Part shown: positions 9,001-17,831 of the stretch, piece after piece
How the letters are laid out: every line of letters begins with the position of its first letter
Numbering within the stretch: the stretch's first letter is position 1
NCBI RefSeq assembly: GCF_040371755.1
Contig: NZ_BAABWE010000001.1
Coordinates: forward strand, 310,001-374,000
Reading direction: 5' to 3'
Origin: Bermanella sp040371755
GTDB lineage: Bacteria > Pseudomonadota > Gammaproteobacteria > Pseudomonadales > Oceanobacteraceae
Length of the DNA stretch: 64,000 nucleotides
The notes under the pieces: model-generated
Seen by the model: the letters and a program-made list of their open reading frames with translations, nothing else
Told to the model about the DNA's origin: nothing
Databases searched by the model: none
Position numbers and translations under genes: made by a program

Positions 9001-10254
9001 CTAGTGTGAACTCAGCCAATCTTGTAATTGTGCAACAGTAAAAAATGAACCAAATACTACCACTGTATCATCCGGATTAACTATATCTATTAAGGCATCC
9101 AGCGCATCTCTAACCGATTGATGGCAATGTTCAACAACCATAGTCTTTGGTAATTTTTTCCTTAATTCCTCGGAGGTTTGTCCTCGATAACCAGATAATC
9201 CAGCCAAGTGCCATTCATCTATTTGCGTCATTTCTTTAACTACCAAAGGAGCATCTTTATCATGCAGCATAGCAAGAAGTGCAATTTTTCGACCCTTCGC
9301 CGGAGTACGGATTAAATACTGGTTTAACAACTGGGCCGCCTGTGGGTTATGCCCTACATCCATCACACCGTTGAATGGGTGCGTAAACACCTGTAAACGA
9401 CCATCTAATTGAGCACTTAACAGCCCCTTTTTCACCTGATCATAAGTCAACTCCGGTTTCACTTGAACCATAAGCTGAATAGCCGTTGCGGCATTTTCAA
9501 TAGGTAAACTTGGGTATGGCAAGCCTTCAAAAACCACAGGGCGATTTAAAGTATCAAGCCCTCTCCACGTCCATAGGTTATCTTTGCAATCAAAATCAAA
9601 GGCCTCACCTTTGACAAATAAATTGGCAGAAATGTCATTAGCATGCTCTATCAATAACTCAGGTGGTAAACGCTGACCGCAAACAGCTGCTTTATTGGCT
9701 CGAAAGACCCCTGCTTTTTCATAAGATATTTGATTTAAGTCGCTACCAAGCCAGTCTTGATGATCTAAGCCAATACTGGTTACCGCCGCACCGTCTGCAT
9801 CCACAATATTAACCGCATCCAGCCGACCGCCAAGACCTATCTCTAGTACACAGGCATCTAGTTTTTGTTGTTTAAAAATATAAAGTGCAGATAATGTCCC
9901 CACTTCAAAATAGGTAAGGCTAATCTCCTGTCGAGCTATTTCAATAGCCTCAAAACTTTCAATAATTAATTCGTCACTAACTGGTTGCCCATTAATCCGA
10001 ACACGTTCGTTATATACATGGAGGTGCGGGCTCATATAACTACCCACATTGAGACCTAAAGTTTTTAAGAACTCAGTACAAAATGTAACGGTGGAGCCTT
10101 TACCATTTGTTCCTGCTACCAGTAATACCAATGGTGTCGGCTTAAAAAGATCTAAACGCTGCGCAACAATGCGCACACGTTCTAACCCCATATCAATTTC
10201 AGTTGGATGATTGGACTCTAAATACGACAGCCATTGATCTAAGTTTTGCTTCAT
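9001..10254 (-). CDS. folC: Bifunctional folylpolyglutamate/dihydrofolate synthase
   Basis: The protein has 417 residues, normal for FolC. It ligates L-glutamate to dihydropteroate and adds further glutamates to tetrahydrofolate, using ATP. The P-loop GTNGKGS is at 48-54; the ALVxxDxDH-type Mur-ligase core is seen as DGAAVTSIGLDHQDWLG, and a C-terminal domain motif DVGHNPQA is present. In Pseudomonas and E. coli accD lies immediately upstream of folC; here the upstream neighbour is trpA, across a 70-bp gap with a terminator. Confidence 0.95.
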   Translation of the reverse strand: MKQNLDQWLSYLESNHPTEIDMGLERVRIVAQRLDLFKPTPLVLLVAGTNGKGSTVTFCTEFLKTLGLNVGSYMSPHLHVYNERVRINGQPVSDELIIESFEAIEIARQEISLTYFEVGTLSALYIFKQQKLDACVLEIGLGGRLDAVNIVDADGAAVTSIGLDHQDWLGSDLNQISYEKAGVFRANKAAVCGQRLPPELLIEHANDISANLFVKGEAFDFDCKDNLWTWRGLDTLNRPVVFEGLPYPSLPIENAATAIQLMVQVKPELTYDQVKKGLLSAQLDGRLQVFTHPFNGVMDVGHNPQAAQLLNQYLIRTPAKGRKIALLAMLHDKDAPLVVKEMTQIDEWHLAGLSGYRGQTSEELRKKLPKTMVVEHCHQSVRDALDALIDIVNPDDTVVVFGSFFTVAQLQDWLSSH

Positions 10255-10285
10255 CTTTCCAACTACAAATCACAAAAAATATTTA

Positions 10286-10314
10286 TATAAAAATGCCCTG
10301 AGAATACAGGGCAT
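10286..10314 (-). terminator. trpA terminator
   Basis: Read on the minus strand: an 8-bp perfect stem ATGCCCTG/CAGGGCAT with a 6-base loop followed by TTTTTATAT. It lies 10 bp past the trpA stop and ends the truA-trpF-trpB-trpA transcription unit before folC. It occupies the interval where accD would be expected. Confidence 0.85.
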
Positions 10315-10324
10315 CACACGCGTA

Positions 10325-11128
10325 TTAAGCATCCATAGCGTTACGCATTTCACTCATCAACGCAGCTAGTTGAGATTTAATAATCTCAGGTTCGTGTTCA
10401 TTTTCTTCGATGCAACGCACCAAAGCACTACCTACAATTACAGCATCTGAAATAGCCGCGACCGCAGCCGCTGTCTTACCATCTTTAATACCAAAACCCA
10501 CACCCAGAGGCAGTTGTGTTTTAGAGCGAATACGGTCTAAGTTTGCTTTTACATCATCCACATCCAATGCAGCTGAGCCAGTAACACCTTTCACAGACAC
10601 ATAATATAAATAGCCAGAACCATGCTCACATATTGTGGTAACACGTGCATCAGGTGTCGTTGGGGCCATTAAGAAAATCATTTTCAAATCATTCTCTTTC
10701 AAGAAACCGGCAAACTCTTCGGATTCTTCTGGTGGCATATCGACAACTAACACACCATCCAAGCCAACGTCTTTTGCAGATTTTGCAAAGACTTCATAAC
10801 CCATGACTTCAATTGGATTCAGATACCCCATTAAAACAACGGGGGTTTTTGAATCAGTTTCACGAAAGGTTTTTACCATACCTAAAATGTCGGTAAGACT
10901 GGTATTGTGTGCAAGCGCCCTTTCGCAGGCTAATTGAATCACTGGGCCATCTGCCATTGGGTCGGAAAATGGTACGCCTAACTCAATTATATCTGCGCCG
11001 TTTTCTACTAACGTATGCATTAATTCAACGGTCAAAGAAGGCTTTGGGTCACCTCCTTCAATAAAAGGAATTAATGCTTTTTTTCCTGCCGCTTTTAAAT
11101 CGGCAAAACACTGATCTACTCGATTCAT
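10325..11128 (-). CDS. trpA: Tryptophan synthase alpha chain
   Basis: The protein has 267 residues. TrpA cleaves indole-3-glycerol phosphate to indole and glyceraldehyde 3-phosphate in the TrpA2B2 complex. The two catalytic acids fall exactly at E49 (IELGVPFSDP) and D60 (MADGP), the same numbers as in the Salmonella enzyme. Loop residues of the phosphate site (GFGIKDG, VGSALV) are present. Unusually, it is separated from trpB by 257 bp instead of being overlapped or closely coupled. Confidence 0.97.
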   Translation of the reverse strand: MNRVDQCFADLKAAGKKALIPFIEGGDPKPSLTVELMHTLVENGADIIELGVPFSDPMADGPVIQLACERALAHNTSLTDILGMVKTFRETDSKTPVVLMGYLNPIEVMGYEVFAKSAKDVGLDGVLVVDMPPEESEEFAGFLKENDLKMIFLMAPTTPDARVTTICEHGSGYLYYVSVKGVTGSAALDVDDVKANLDRIRSKTQLPLGVGFGIKDGKTAAAVAAISDAVIVGSALVRCIEENEHEPEIIKSQLAALMSEMRNAMDA

Positions 11129-11385
11129 TTTTTTATTCCTAGTCGGATGCCTGATGTCAGACGCCGGACGCTAATTTTAATTCTTTAAGATCGGCCACGG
11201 GGTGGCCTCGTACAATTTAAACTCTGGTTCAGTTCTGGTTATAAAAAACTCTACTGAACATGGAGCGTTAGCGAAGCCGTTAAGGCAAGACAAAAGATCG
11301 CGAAGGTGCGGATTTTATAATCCATAAATGACAAACCTGAGCGATCTTTTAACGCAGCATTAACAATGCAGCTAGCTCCAAGCAA
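11129..11385 (-). repeat. Hairpin-rich spacer between trpB and trpA
   Basis: This 257-bp gap contains no credible gene but several inverted repeats. GGCCAC/GTGGCC lies at 11193-11207 with a 3-base loop. GTTCAGT at 11227-11233 pairs with ACTGAAC at 11253-11259. AAAAGATCGC at 11292-11301 pairs perfectly with GCGATCTTTT at 11341-11350, and weaker complementarity extends outward to GGAGC near 11262 and GCTCC near 11380. GGATT/AATCC is nested inside. A mixed, imperfect palindrome also lies at about 11143-11171. It may be a miniature repeat element or a structured RNA region of the trp mRNA. Confidence 0.6.
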
Positions 11386-12618
11386 CTAGATTTCAATACC
11401 GTCAAGGCCTGCTACCGTATGAATATCTTTATCACCACGACCAGATAAATTTATTACCACAACTTTATCTTTATCCATGGTCGCAGCTAGTTTCATACCA
11501 TAAGCCACTGCATGGCTCGACTCTAACGCAGGCATGATACCTTCAATTTCAGTTAACGTATGGAACGCATCCAACGCTTCTTTGTCAGTAGCCGCTACAT
11601 AATTAACACGACCAATATCCTTTAAGTAAGAGTGCTCAGGTCCAACACCGGGATAATCTAAACCGGCGGATACTGAGTGAGTACCCATGATCTGACCATT
11701 TTCATCTTCCATTAAATAGGTGCGATTTCCGTGCAACACACCGGGCTTTCCTTTACATAGAGGTGCAGCATGATCATCACCATCCAAACCATGACCACCA
11801 GCTTCTACACCGTACATTTCAACCGATTCATCTTCGATGAATGGGTAAAACATCCCAATAGCATTAGAGCCACCACCAACACACGCAACCACTGCGTCAG
11901 GTAAACGCCCTTCATGTTCCATGCTTTGACGCTTAGTCTCTCGACCAATAATAGACTGGAAATCACGTACTAATTTTGGATACGGATGTGGCCCTGCCGC
12001 AGTACCAATGATGTAGAACGTATCATCAACATTGGTCACCCAGTGACGCATGGCTTCATTCATCGCATCTTTTAACGTAGCCGTACCTGACGTGACAGGT
12101 ATTACTTCTGCCCCTAACAAACGCATACGATATACATTGAGTTTTTGGCGCTCAACGTCGGTTTTACCCATAAACACAGTACACTGCAAACCTAAACGGG
12201 CAGCGACGGTAGCCGTAGCAACACCATGCTGTCCAGCACCGGTTTCGGCAATCACTTTTGGCTTACCTGTGTATTTAGCCAATAGGGCTTGGCCAATTGT
12301 ATTATTTACTTTATGGGCACCCGTATGATTTAAATCCTCACGCTTTAAATATATTTTTGCCCCGCCTGCTTTTTCGGTTAAGCGTTCTGCAAAATACAAA
12401 GGTGAAGGTCGACCTACATAGTGAGCAAGGTCTTTGTCATACTCTTCTTGGAATGCGGGATCTTTACTTAAACGCTCATAGAGTTCGGTTAAATCATCTA
12501 ATGCTGACATTAGCGTTTCAGAAACAAAGCGGCCCCCATACTGACCAAAATGTCCGGTTTTAGTTGGAAGTTGCGTTACCGCTTTAAGATCAATCGCTGT
12601 CTTATCGGTTGTTGACAC
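11386..12618 (-). CDS. trpB: Tryptophan synthase beta chain
   Basis: The protein has 410 residues from the chosen GTG start at 12618, preceded by GAGGT at good spacing. An earlier in-frame GTG at 12630 adds four residues but has no ribosome site. TrpB condenses indole with serine using PLP. The PLP lysine is K103 in TGAHKVNN, the phosphate loop is GGGSNAIG, and the N-terminal GQYGGRFVSETLM is diagnostic. It overlaps the end of trpF by 17 bp, so the two are coupled. Confidence 0.96.
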   Translation of the reverse strand: MSTTDKTAIDLKAVTQLPTKTGHFGQYGGRFVSETLMSALDDLTELYERLSKDPAFQEEYDKDLAHYVGRPSPLYFAERLTEKAGGAKIYLKREDLNHTGAHKVNNTIGQALLAKYTGKPKVIAETGAGQHGVATATVAARLGLQCTVFMGKTDVERQKLNVYRMRLLGAEVIPVTSGTATLKDAMNEAMRHWVTNVDDTFYIIGTAAGPHPYPKLVRDFQSIIGRETKRQSMEHEGRLPDAVVACVGGGSNAIGMFYPFIEDESVEMYGVEAGGHGLDGDDHAAPLCKGKPGVLHGNRTYLMEDENGQIMGTHSVSAGLDYPGVGPEHSYLKDIGRVNYVAATDKEALDAFHTLTEIEGIMPALESSHAVAYGMKLAATMDKDKVVVINLSGRGDKDIHTVAGLDGIEI

Positions 12619-13231
12619 GATATACCTCACTTAAAAATGCATCTATTTTCGCAGGGTCTTTTATTCCCTTGGATTGCTCAACACCGCCACTAACATCCAC
12701 AGCAAACGGCTGTACTTGTTCAATGGCTTGAGCAATATTATCAGGGGCTAACCCCCCTGCGAGTATTAAAGGTTTTGTTTGTGATTCTGGAATCAAGGAC
12801 CAATCAAAGGTCTCACCGGTTCCTCCTGGCACACCAGGTTTGTAGCTATCTAGCAGTATGCCCAATGCGTCTGGGAACCGCAGGCTCGACGCCACCACAT
12901 CCGACGCTTGCCGGACACGTTGGGCTTTGATGAAGGGGCGCTGGAATTGACTGCAAAAGTCATTTTCTTCGTCACCATGGAATTGAAGTAAGTCTATTCT
13001 AACGCTATTTAATACTTCTTGCACCTGATCGACAGTTGCATTCACAAATAACGCTACCACTGTTACAAAGGCCGGAACCGCTTGTGCAACAACCCTTGCT
13101 TGTTCTATACGCACATTCCTTGGACTTGGTTCATAAAATACTAAACCAATTGCATCTGCTCCTGCATCAACAGCCGTCAGAGCATCTTCCACCCGGGTAA
13201 TACCACACACTTTAACGCGAGTTCTTTTCAT
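12602..13231 (-). CDS. trpF: Phosphoribosylanthranilate isomerase
   Basis: The protein has 209 residues, normal for monofunctional TrpF. It converts phosphoribosylanthranilate to CdRP in tryptophan synthesis. The N-terminal motif VKVCGITR carries the catalytic cysteine and the strand LLDSYKPGVPGGTGETFDW carries the catalytic aspartate and phosphate-binding glycines. ILAGGLAPDN and VDVSGGVE complete the (beta/alpha)8 phosphate site. The ATG overlaps the truA stop by 4 bp. Confidence 0.96.
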   Translation of the reverse strand: MKRTRVKVCGITRVEDALTAVDAGADAIGLVFYEPSPRNVRIEQARVVAQAVPAFVTVVALFVNATVDQVQEVLNSVRIDLLQFHGDEENDFCSQFQRPFIKAQRVRQASDVVASSLRFPDALGILLDSYKPGVPGGTGETFDWSLIPESQTKPLILAGGLAPDNIAQAIEQVQPFAVDVSGGVEQSKGIKDPAKIDAFLSEVYRVNNR

Positions 13232-14064
13232 TTTAATTCACCCTGAGTTGCCATTAATTCATAAAATGGAGGGCCGTTCTTATAGGAAGGTAAATCTGGA
13301 TAATCTGGATACTCAACATCCACAAAATATAACCCCTCCCCCGGTGCTGTTACCCCTGCTTTTGTTCTATCTTTAGCGCTTAAAACTTGCTCGCACCATT
13401 CTACAGGTTTACTACCATGACCTATCGGTAACAATACACCTGCGATATTTCGTACCATGTGATACAAAAAGGCATTAGCGCATACCTCAAGCATGACCCA
13501 GTCACCCATACGCTTCACGCTAATGTCTTTCATAGTACGCCTAGCATGATTTGCCTGACAATCACGAGCCCTAAACGACGTGAAATCATGCTCGCCAAGT
13601 AACGCCTGAGCCGCCTCATGCATTTTTTCGGCATCTAGCGGTTTACGCCACCACGTCACTTGATCATGCATCAAACCCGGCTTCACCGGCTTATTCATAA
13701 TGAAATAACGATAACGACGTGCAACCGCACTAAAACGTGCGTGAAAATCACTAGTAATAGGCTGAACCCAATTTACACAAATACCATCAGGCAGCTTGGT
13801 GTTGATACCCATTTTCCAGCCGCGGTCTGAACGAACAGCCGTCGAATCAAAGTGAATCACTTGTGCACTGGCATGTACTCCCGAGTCCGTTCGTCCTGCA
13901 CACACAATACCTACCTCGTGATTAGCCACCTCAGAGATAGCAGCCTCTAAGGATTCTTGGATACTCACCCCTGGTTGGTGCTTTTGCTTTTGCCACCCAT
14001 GAAAACGAGCGCCATTATACTCAACTCCTGCCGCCCAGCGTTGAATAGTTGGTTCTTCTATCAT
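13228..14064 (-). CDS. truA: tRNA pseudouridine(38-40) synthase
   Basis: The protein has 278 residues from the ATG at 14064, which has an AGGT ribosome site 7 bp upstream; a GTG 6 bp earlier is too close to that site. TruA isomerises uridines 38-40 of the tRNA anticodon arm. The catalytic aspartate lies in CAGRTDSGVHA (about residue 60). The downstream motifs FHARFSAVARRYRYFI and NAFLYHMVRNIAG are typical. It lies between fimV and trpF as in Pseudomonas. Confidence 0.96.
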   Translation of the reverse strand: MIEEPTIQRWAAGVEYNGARFHGWQKQKHQPGVSIQESLEAAISEVANHEVGIVCAGRTDSGVHASAQVIHFDSTAVRSDRGWKMGINTKLPDGICVNWVQPITSDFHARFSAVARRYRYFIMNKPVKPGLMHDQVTWWRKPLDAEKMHEAAQALLGEHDFTSFRARDCQANHARRTMKDISVKRMGDWVMLEVCANAFLYHMVRNIAGVLLPIGHGSKPVEWCEQVLSAKDRTKAGVTAPGEGLYFVDVEYPDYPDLPSYKNGPPFYELMATQGELK

Positions 14065-14072
14065 TACCACTA

Positions 14073-14118
14073 CCTAAAAAAACAAAACCCGAATATGTCA
14101 CCATAATCGGGTTTTGTT
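14073..14118 (-). terminator. fimV terminator
   Basis: Read on the minus strand: a perfect stem of at least 10 bp, CAAAACCCGA/TCGGGTTTTG (12 bp with flanking A-T pairs), a 14-base loop and a run of seven T residues. It lies just past the fimV stop and before truA, so fimV and the truA-trp unit can be transcribed separately. Confidence 0.85.
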
Positions 14119-14134
14119 TGTCATATTTAAAGAA

Positions 14135-17100
14135 TTAAGCCAAGCTGTCTAGCAACTTATTAGCTTCAACTTTTTGTTGGTCATTACCTTCTTCAATTAC
14201 CTCTTGAAGAATTTCTTTTGCACCCTCTTGATCTTCCATGTCGATATAGGCTCTTGCCAAATCTAACTTGGTTTCACTTTCATCAGTACCACTTAGGAAA
14301 TCTAGATCGCTATCGAGGTTATCCAAGTCTAGGTCATCAATGTCACCTAATGGAGGAAAATCATCATCCTCTAAGTCATCAGAACCTAATGTTGGTAACT
14401 CTTCTTTATATTCCTCAGCAACAGCATCTGTGGATGAAAGTATTTCTTGAAGGTCTGCTTCTGTATCTGCTTCATCAGCAACTGATATATCAAAATCATC
14501 ATTCAATTCAGGCAGATCAAGTTCATCTGACTCAGACTCTAATGTTGGTAACTCAATATCATCAGCTGAAAGCTCATTTAATTCAGACTCTAATGTTGGT
14601 AATTCAATATCAGTGGCTGAAAGCTCATCTGATTCAGATTCTAATACCGGCAATTCAATATCATCAGCTGAAAGCTCATCTGATTCAGATTCAAGTGTTG
14701 GCAATTCAATATCAGTGGCTGAAAGCTCATCTAACTGAGCATCAATATCATCAACAACTTCATCTGTTAATTCAGGAAGATCCACTTCTTCATCAAAAGA
14801 GAGTCCTTCTTCAAACTCAGGAAGCTGCTCCTCTTCAGAGTCAAAATCAGCACTTAACTGTATATCATCATCTAATTCATCTGCTAAATCCAAAGTAGCT
14901 TCTTCAGCTAGATCGAAAGATAAATCATCTGTATTGTCTGTCTCGGCTTCGTCATCAAGCTCAAAAGAAATATCATCGACTGATTCATCTTTAATATCCA
15001 ACGGCAGATCGTCTGCTGATAACTCAGGAATAACATCCACATCATCATCTGATAACTCAAAATCTAAAGAGTCACCTGATTCAGCCTCTTCATCAATACT
15101 AAAGTCAAAATCATCTGATTCAGCAGACTCGTCTACCGTTGAATCTTGATCTTCAGTCGCGTCCAAAGAAATCTCTGAATCTTCTAAATCTAAATCCAAA
15201 CCTTCAAATGATACATCGTCGTCAGCGTTTAAATCTAAATCATCTAAATTTAAGTCATCGCTATCAGTGTGGATTAGATCAGATTCATCCACATCCAATG
15301 ATTCAAACTCCAAATCACTATCAGCTTCATTTGACTCAGCATCCAATTCATTAAAATCAAACTCAACATCATCTTCGCCAAGGGAAACACCTTCCCCTAA
15401 AGAATCATTTAACGCTTCAAGCTCAGCAGTGGAAGAATTTTCTTCTAGGTCCAAGTCATCAAGACTAGCTACCTCTTCTTCTAAGTCTAAATCAGACAAT
15501 TCATCAATAGAATTCCCGTCTGATGAGAAATCCATATCAAATTCCAAATCGGAATCAAGGGATAGTTCTTCATCAAGTGACGAAATATCGTCCTGAGTCC
15601 CAAGGTCCAACCCATCCAGATCAAAATCTAGATCGCTTGACTCTTCAATAGATGCATCCTCTGACAAATCAGCTACGAGGTCATCGCTTTGATCTGCAGA
15701 GTTTTCGGGTTCATCAAGATCAAAGTCCATTGAGAAGTCTTCATTGACATCTTCAACCGCACTTTCAATCTCACCCGATGCATCACTTGATAGTAGTTCT
15801 TGCTGTTTTGCTACAGCGTCATCGTCACCAAGCTCAGTTAAAATCTCAATTAACTTGGTACGATACTCTTGACGATCTGGACTTGAGACTAACGACTTTT
15901 CAAGTAGGTCACGAGCTGGTTCTAATCGGTTATAAGCTAGATATACATCTACCTCACCCATTACATCTTCTGGGCTTAACTCAGGTTCAGCAGAAGCAAG
16001 TTCTCCAGTATCTAAAGACTCAGACTCTGTACCAAGGTCAAACTCATTTTCATTATTCTCTTCAGATACATCTATGTTGGCATCTAAATCATCACCTAGA
16101 TCCACATCATCTATATCGCTATCCAACATAGATTTTGTTGATTCGTTTTCAGCATCTTGCTGTTTTTCTTTACGCTTACGCGCGACATTGACACCCACTA
16201 AAGCAAGCAGCAGCACTAGCAATCCCGCACCTAAAATAGGTGGGTTTTCCATAACAAAAGCTATAGGATCAAACGCCTCTTCGACGACAGGAGATGGTAA
16301 GGCTTTTGGTTTAACTGGCTTAGGATCTTCTGCCTTCACAGCCTCAGGCTTTTTAACCTCCTCTTTCACTGTGTCAGCAAAATTCAAATCCTGTTGAGGA
16401 GCATTCGGATCTGCAGCTTCCACTACTGGTTTCTCAAGTCCGCTCGGTTTCGCCATACCTGCTTGGATCGCAACCATTTGCTCATCTTTTAGATTGATCA
16501 AACGTTGCAAGGTATTAATTTGTTCTTCAAGAGTATCTAGACGAGTACGCAGTTCTTGATTTTCACGAGTGGATTTATCAAGATTTTCAAGTGTGATTGA
16601 CAGCTCTTTTTCCAAACGGGACTGATCGCCCGCTGTTTTAGCTGACACTTGGCCACTGGCCCCACGTTCACTATCTGTTGTTGCATCACCGCCAGCAACG
16701 AGTTTAAGGCGAGTTTCTTCAACCTTATCGGCGCGCTCTATAGTAGTTTCTTTTCGAGTAGCATCTAACTGTGCTTTACGCTTAGTTAGTGATTGATTCT
16801 GCAGTGCAACCTCAGATACCGCCTCATCAAAAGTGCGCGATAACATTTGCTCCTCAGATGGAACACGAAGAACCTGATTCGCTTTGAGACGATTAATATT
16901 ACCGCCAATAAAGGCATCAGGATTTAAATCTTGGATCGCTAACATCGCCTGTTGAGGTGAGATAGAACGATTTGGGCGGGTTGTAATTGCTACTTCCCAA
17001 AGTGTATCGTTAGTCTTGACTTTATATACGTCATCTTTCTTTTCAACTGACTTTGGTTGCTTTTGCACAAACTTTTCAGGTTCAACCTGAGTAACATCCG

Positions 17101-17599
17101 GCTTTTCTGAAACTGGTGCCACAGCTGGCAAAGAAGGTTCTTGTTCTTCTTCAACATAATCAGATTCAGCAGGAGCAACAGCTTCAACTGGCTCTTCGGT
17201 AAATACAGGGGGATCAAGTAATAAAGTATATTCGCGCAGCAAACGACCGTTTGGCCAATCTACCTGCACAAGAAAATTCAAAAAAGGTTCAACAACCGCT
17301 TTTTGTGATGTCACATGAATAAATACGTCTCCGCTTTCTTCACGCTCCACCTCAAACTTAAGGCTGTTCAAAAAGAATACATACTCAACCCCAGACTTTT
17401 CAAATTCGTCTGAAGAGGCCAAGTTGGGCTTCATTTCCCAATTTTCTAGCTCACCTGCCTTCATAAGCTTGATTCGTGCATCTAAGGGCTGGTTTAACGC
17501 AGATTCCAGCTCTATATCGCCCATGCCCAAGGCAAGAACGTTTGTCGCACTCATCATCGCCCCAGATGCGGCAATTGCAATCGCGAGCTTTCGCAACAT
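14135..17599 (-). CDS. fimV: FimV polar hub / pilus assembly protein
   Basis: The protein has 1154 residues. In order: a signal peptide (1-24), a FimV N-terminal domain to about 130, a LysM peptidoglycan-binding domain at about 191-250, a coiled coil near 325-385, one membrane helix at 453-472 followed by RKRKEK, a TPR-like cytoplasmic segment near 545-590, a very acidic Asp/Glu/Ser/Leu region from about 615 to 1100, and a C-terminal TPR-type domain from about 1105. FimV organises the pole and supports type IV pilus assembly and twitching in Pseudomonas. The acidic region contains four in-frame 17-residue repeats at 957-1024. Confidence 0.93.
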   Translation of the reverse strand: MLRKLAIAIAASGAMMSATNVLALGMGDIELESALNQPLDARIKLMKAGELENWEMKPNLASSDEFEKSGVEYVFFLNSLKFEVEREESGDVFIHVTSQKAVVEPFLNFLVQVDWPNGRLLREYTLLLDPPVFTEEPVEAVAPAESDYVEEEQEPSLPAVAPVSEKPDVTQVEPEKFVQKQPKSVEKKDDVYKVKTNDTLWEVAITTRPNRSISPQQAMLAIQDLNPDAFIGGNINRLKANQVLRVPSEEQMLSRTFDEAVSEVALQNQSLTKRKAQLDATRKETTIERADKVEETRLKLVAGGDATTDSERGASGQVSAKTAGDQSRLEKELSITLENLDKSTRENQELRTRLDTLEEQINTLQRLINLKDEQMVAIQAGMAKPSGLEKPVVEAADPNAPQQDLNFADTVKEEVKKPEAVKAEDPKPVKPKALPSPVVEEAFDPIAFVMENPPILGAGLLVLLLALVGVNVARKRKEKQQDAENESTKSMLDSDIDDVDLGDDLDANIDVSEENNENEFDLGTESESLDTGELASAEPELSPEDVMGEVDVYLAYNRLEPARDLLEKSLVSSPDRQEYRTKLIEILTELGDDDAVAKQQELLSSDASGEIESAVEDVNEDFSMDFDLDEPENSADQSDDLVADLSEDASIEESSDLDFDLDGLDLGTQDDISSLDEELSLDSDLEFDMDFSSDGNSIDELSDLDLEEEVASLDDLDLEENSSTAELEALNDSLGEGVSLGEDDVEFDFNELDAESNEADSDLEFESLDVDESDLIHTDSDDLNLDDLDLNADDDVSFEGLDLDLEDSEISLDATEDQDSTVDESAESDDFDFSIDEEAESGDSLDFELSDDDVDVIPELSADDLPLDIKDESVDDISFELDDEAETDNTDDLSFDLAEEATLDLADELDDDIQLSADFDSEEEQLPEFEEGLSFDEEVDLPELTDEVVDDIDAQLDELSATDIELPTLESESDELSADDIELPVLESESDELSATDIELPTLESELNELSADDIELPTLESESDELDLPELNDDFDISVADEADTEADLQEILSSTDAVAEEYKEELPTLGSDDLEDDDFPPLGDIDDLDLDNLDSDLDFLSGTDESETKLDLARAYIDMEDQEGAKEILQEVIEEGNDQQKVEANKLLDSLA
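14528..14731 (-). repeat. 51-bp tandem repeat inside fimV
   Basis: Four consecutive 51-bp units encode 17-residue copies of the form DELSATDIELPTLESES (residues 957-1024). They differ by a few substitutions: A/T before D, T/V after P, and one NELS in place of DELS. The copies alternate ATD-ADD-ATD-ADD, which suggests that a two-unit block was duplicated. Confidence 0.9.
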
Positions 17600-17794
17600 A
17601 GCAATGTATCCTTATTCTTTTAATACTTTGGGCCGACAGGGTAAATTTAGCCCTATCTAACAACCAACTTATATGATTGTGTAATTAAGCGAGTAAGTAT
17701 TAAGTAATTTCAAGTATTTATCAATATTTATAAGGGCTTGCGAGCCGTTTCAGCATGATTGTGAGGATCGCTTGGCAGGATTTGAGGTATTTAA

Positions 17795-17823
17795 CACCTA
17801 CAGGATCATGGATTCTGTAGGTG
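17795..17823 (-). terminator. Hairpin after asd
   Basis: A perfect 9-bp inverted repeat CACCTACAG/CTGTAGGTG with an 11-base loop lies 8 bp past the asd stop. On the minus strand it is followed by TTAAATACC, with no strong T run. It probably ends the leuC-leuD-leuB-asd transcript, possibly with help from Rho. Confidence 0.55.
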
Positions 17824-17831
17824 CTCTCAAT

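Noticed and set aside
14218..15596. Several open frames on the plus strand opposite fimV
   Set aside because: They are low-complexity (Ser- or His/Leu-rich) mirror images of the acidic Asp/Glu/Ser repeats of FimV and have no ribosome sites.
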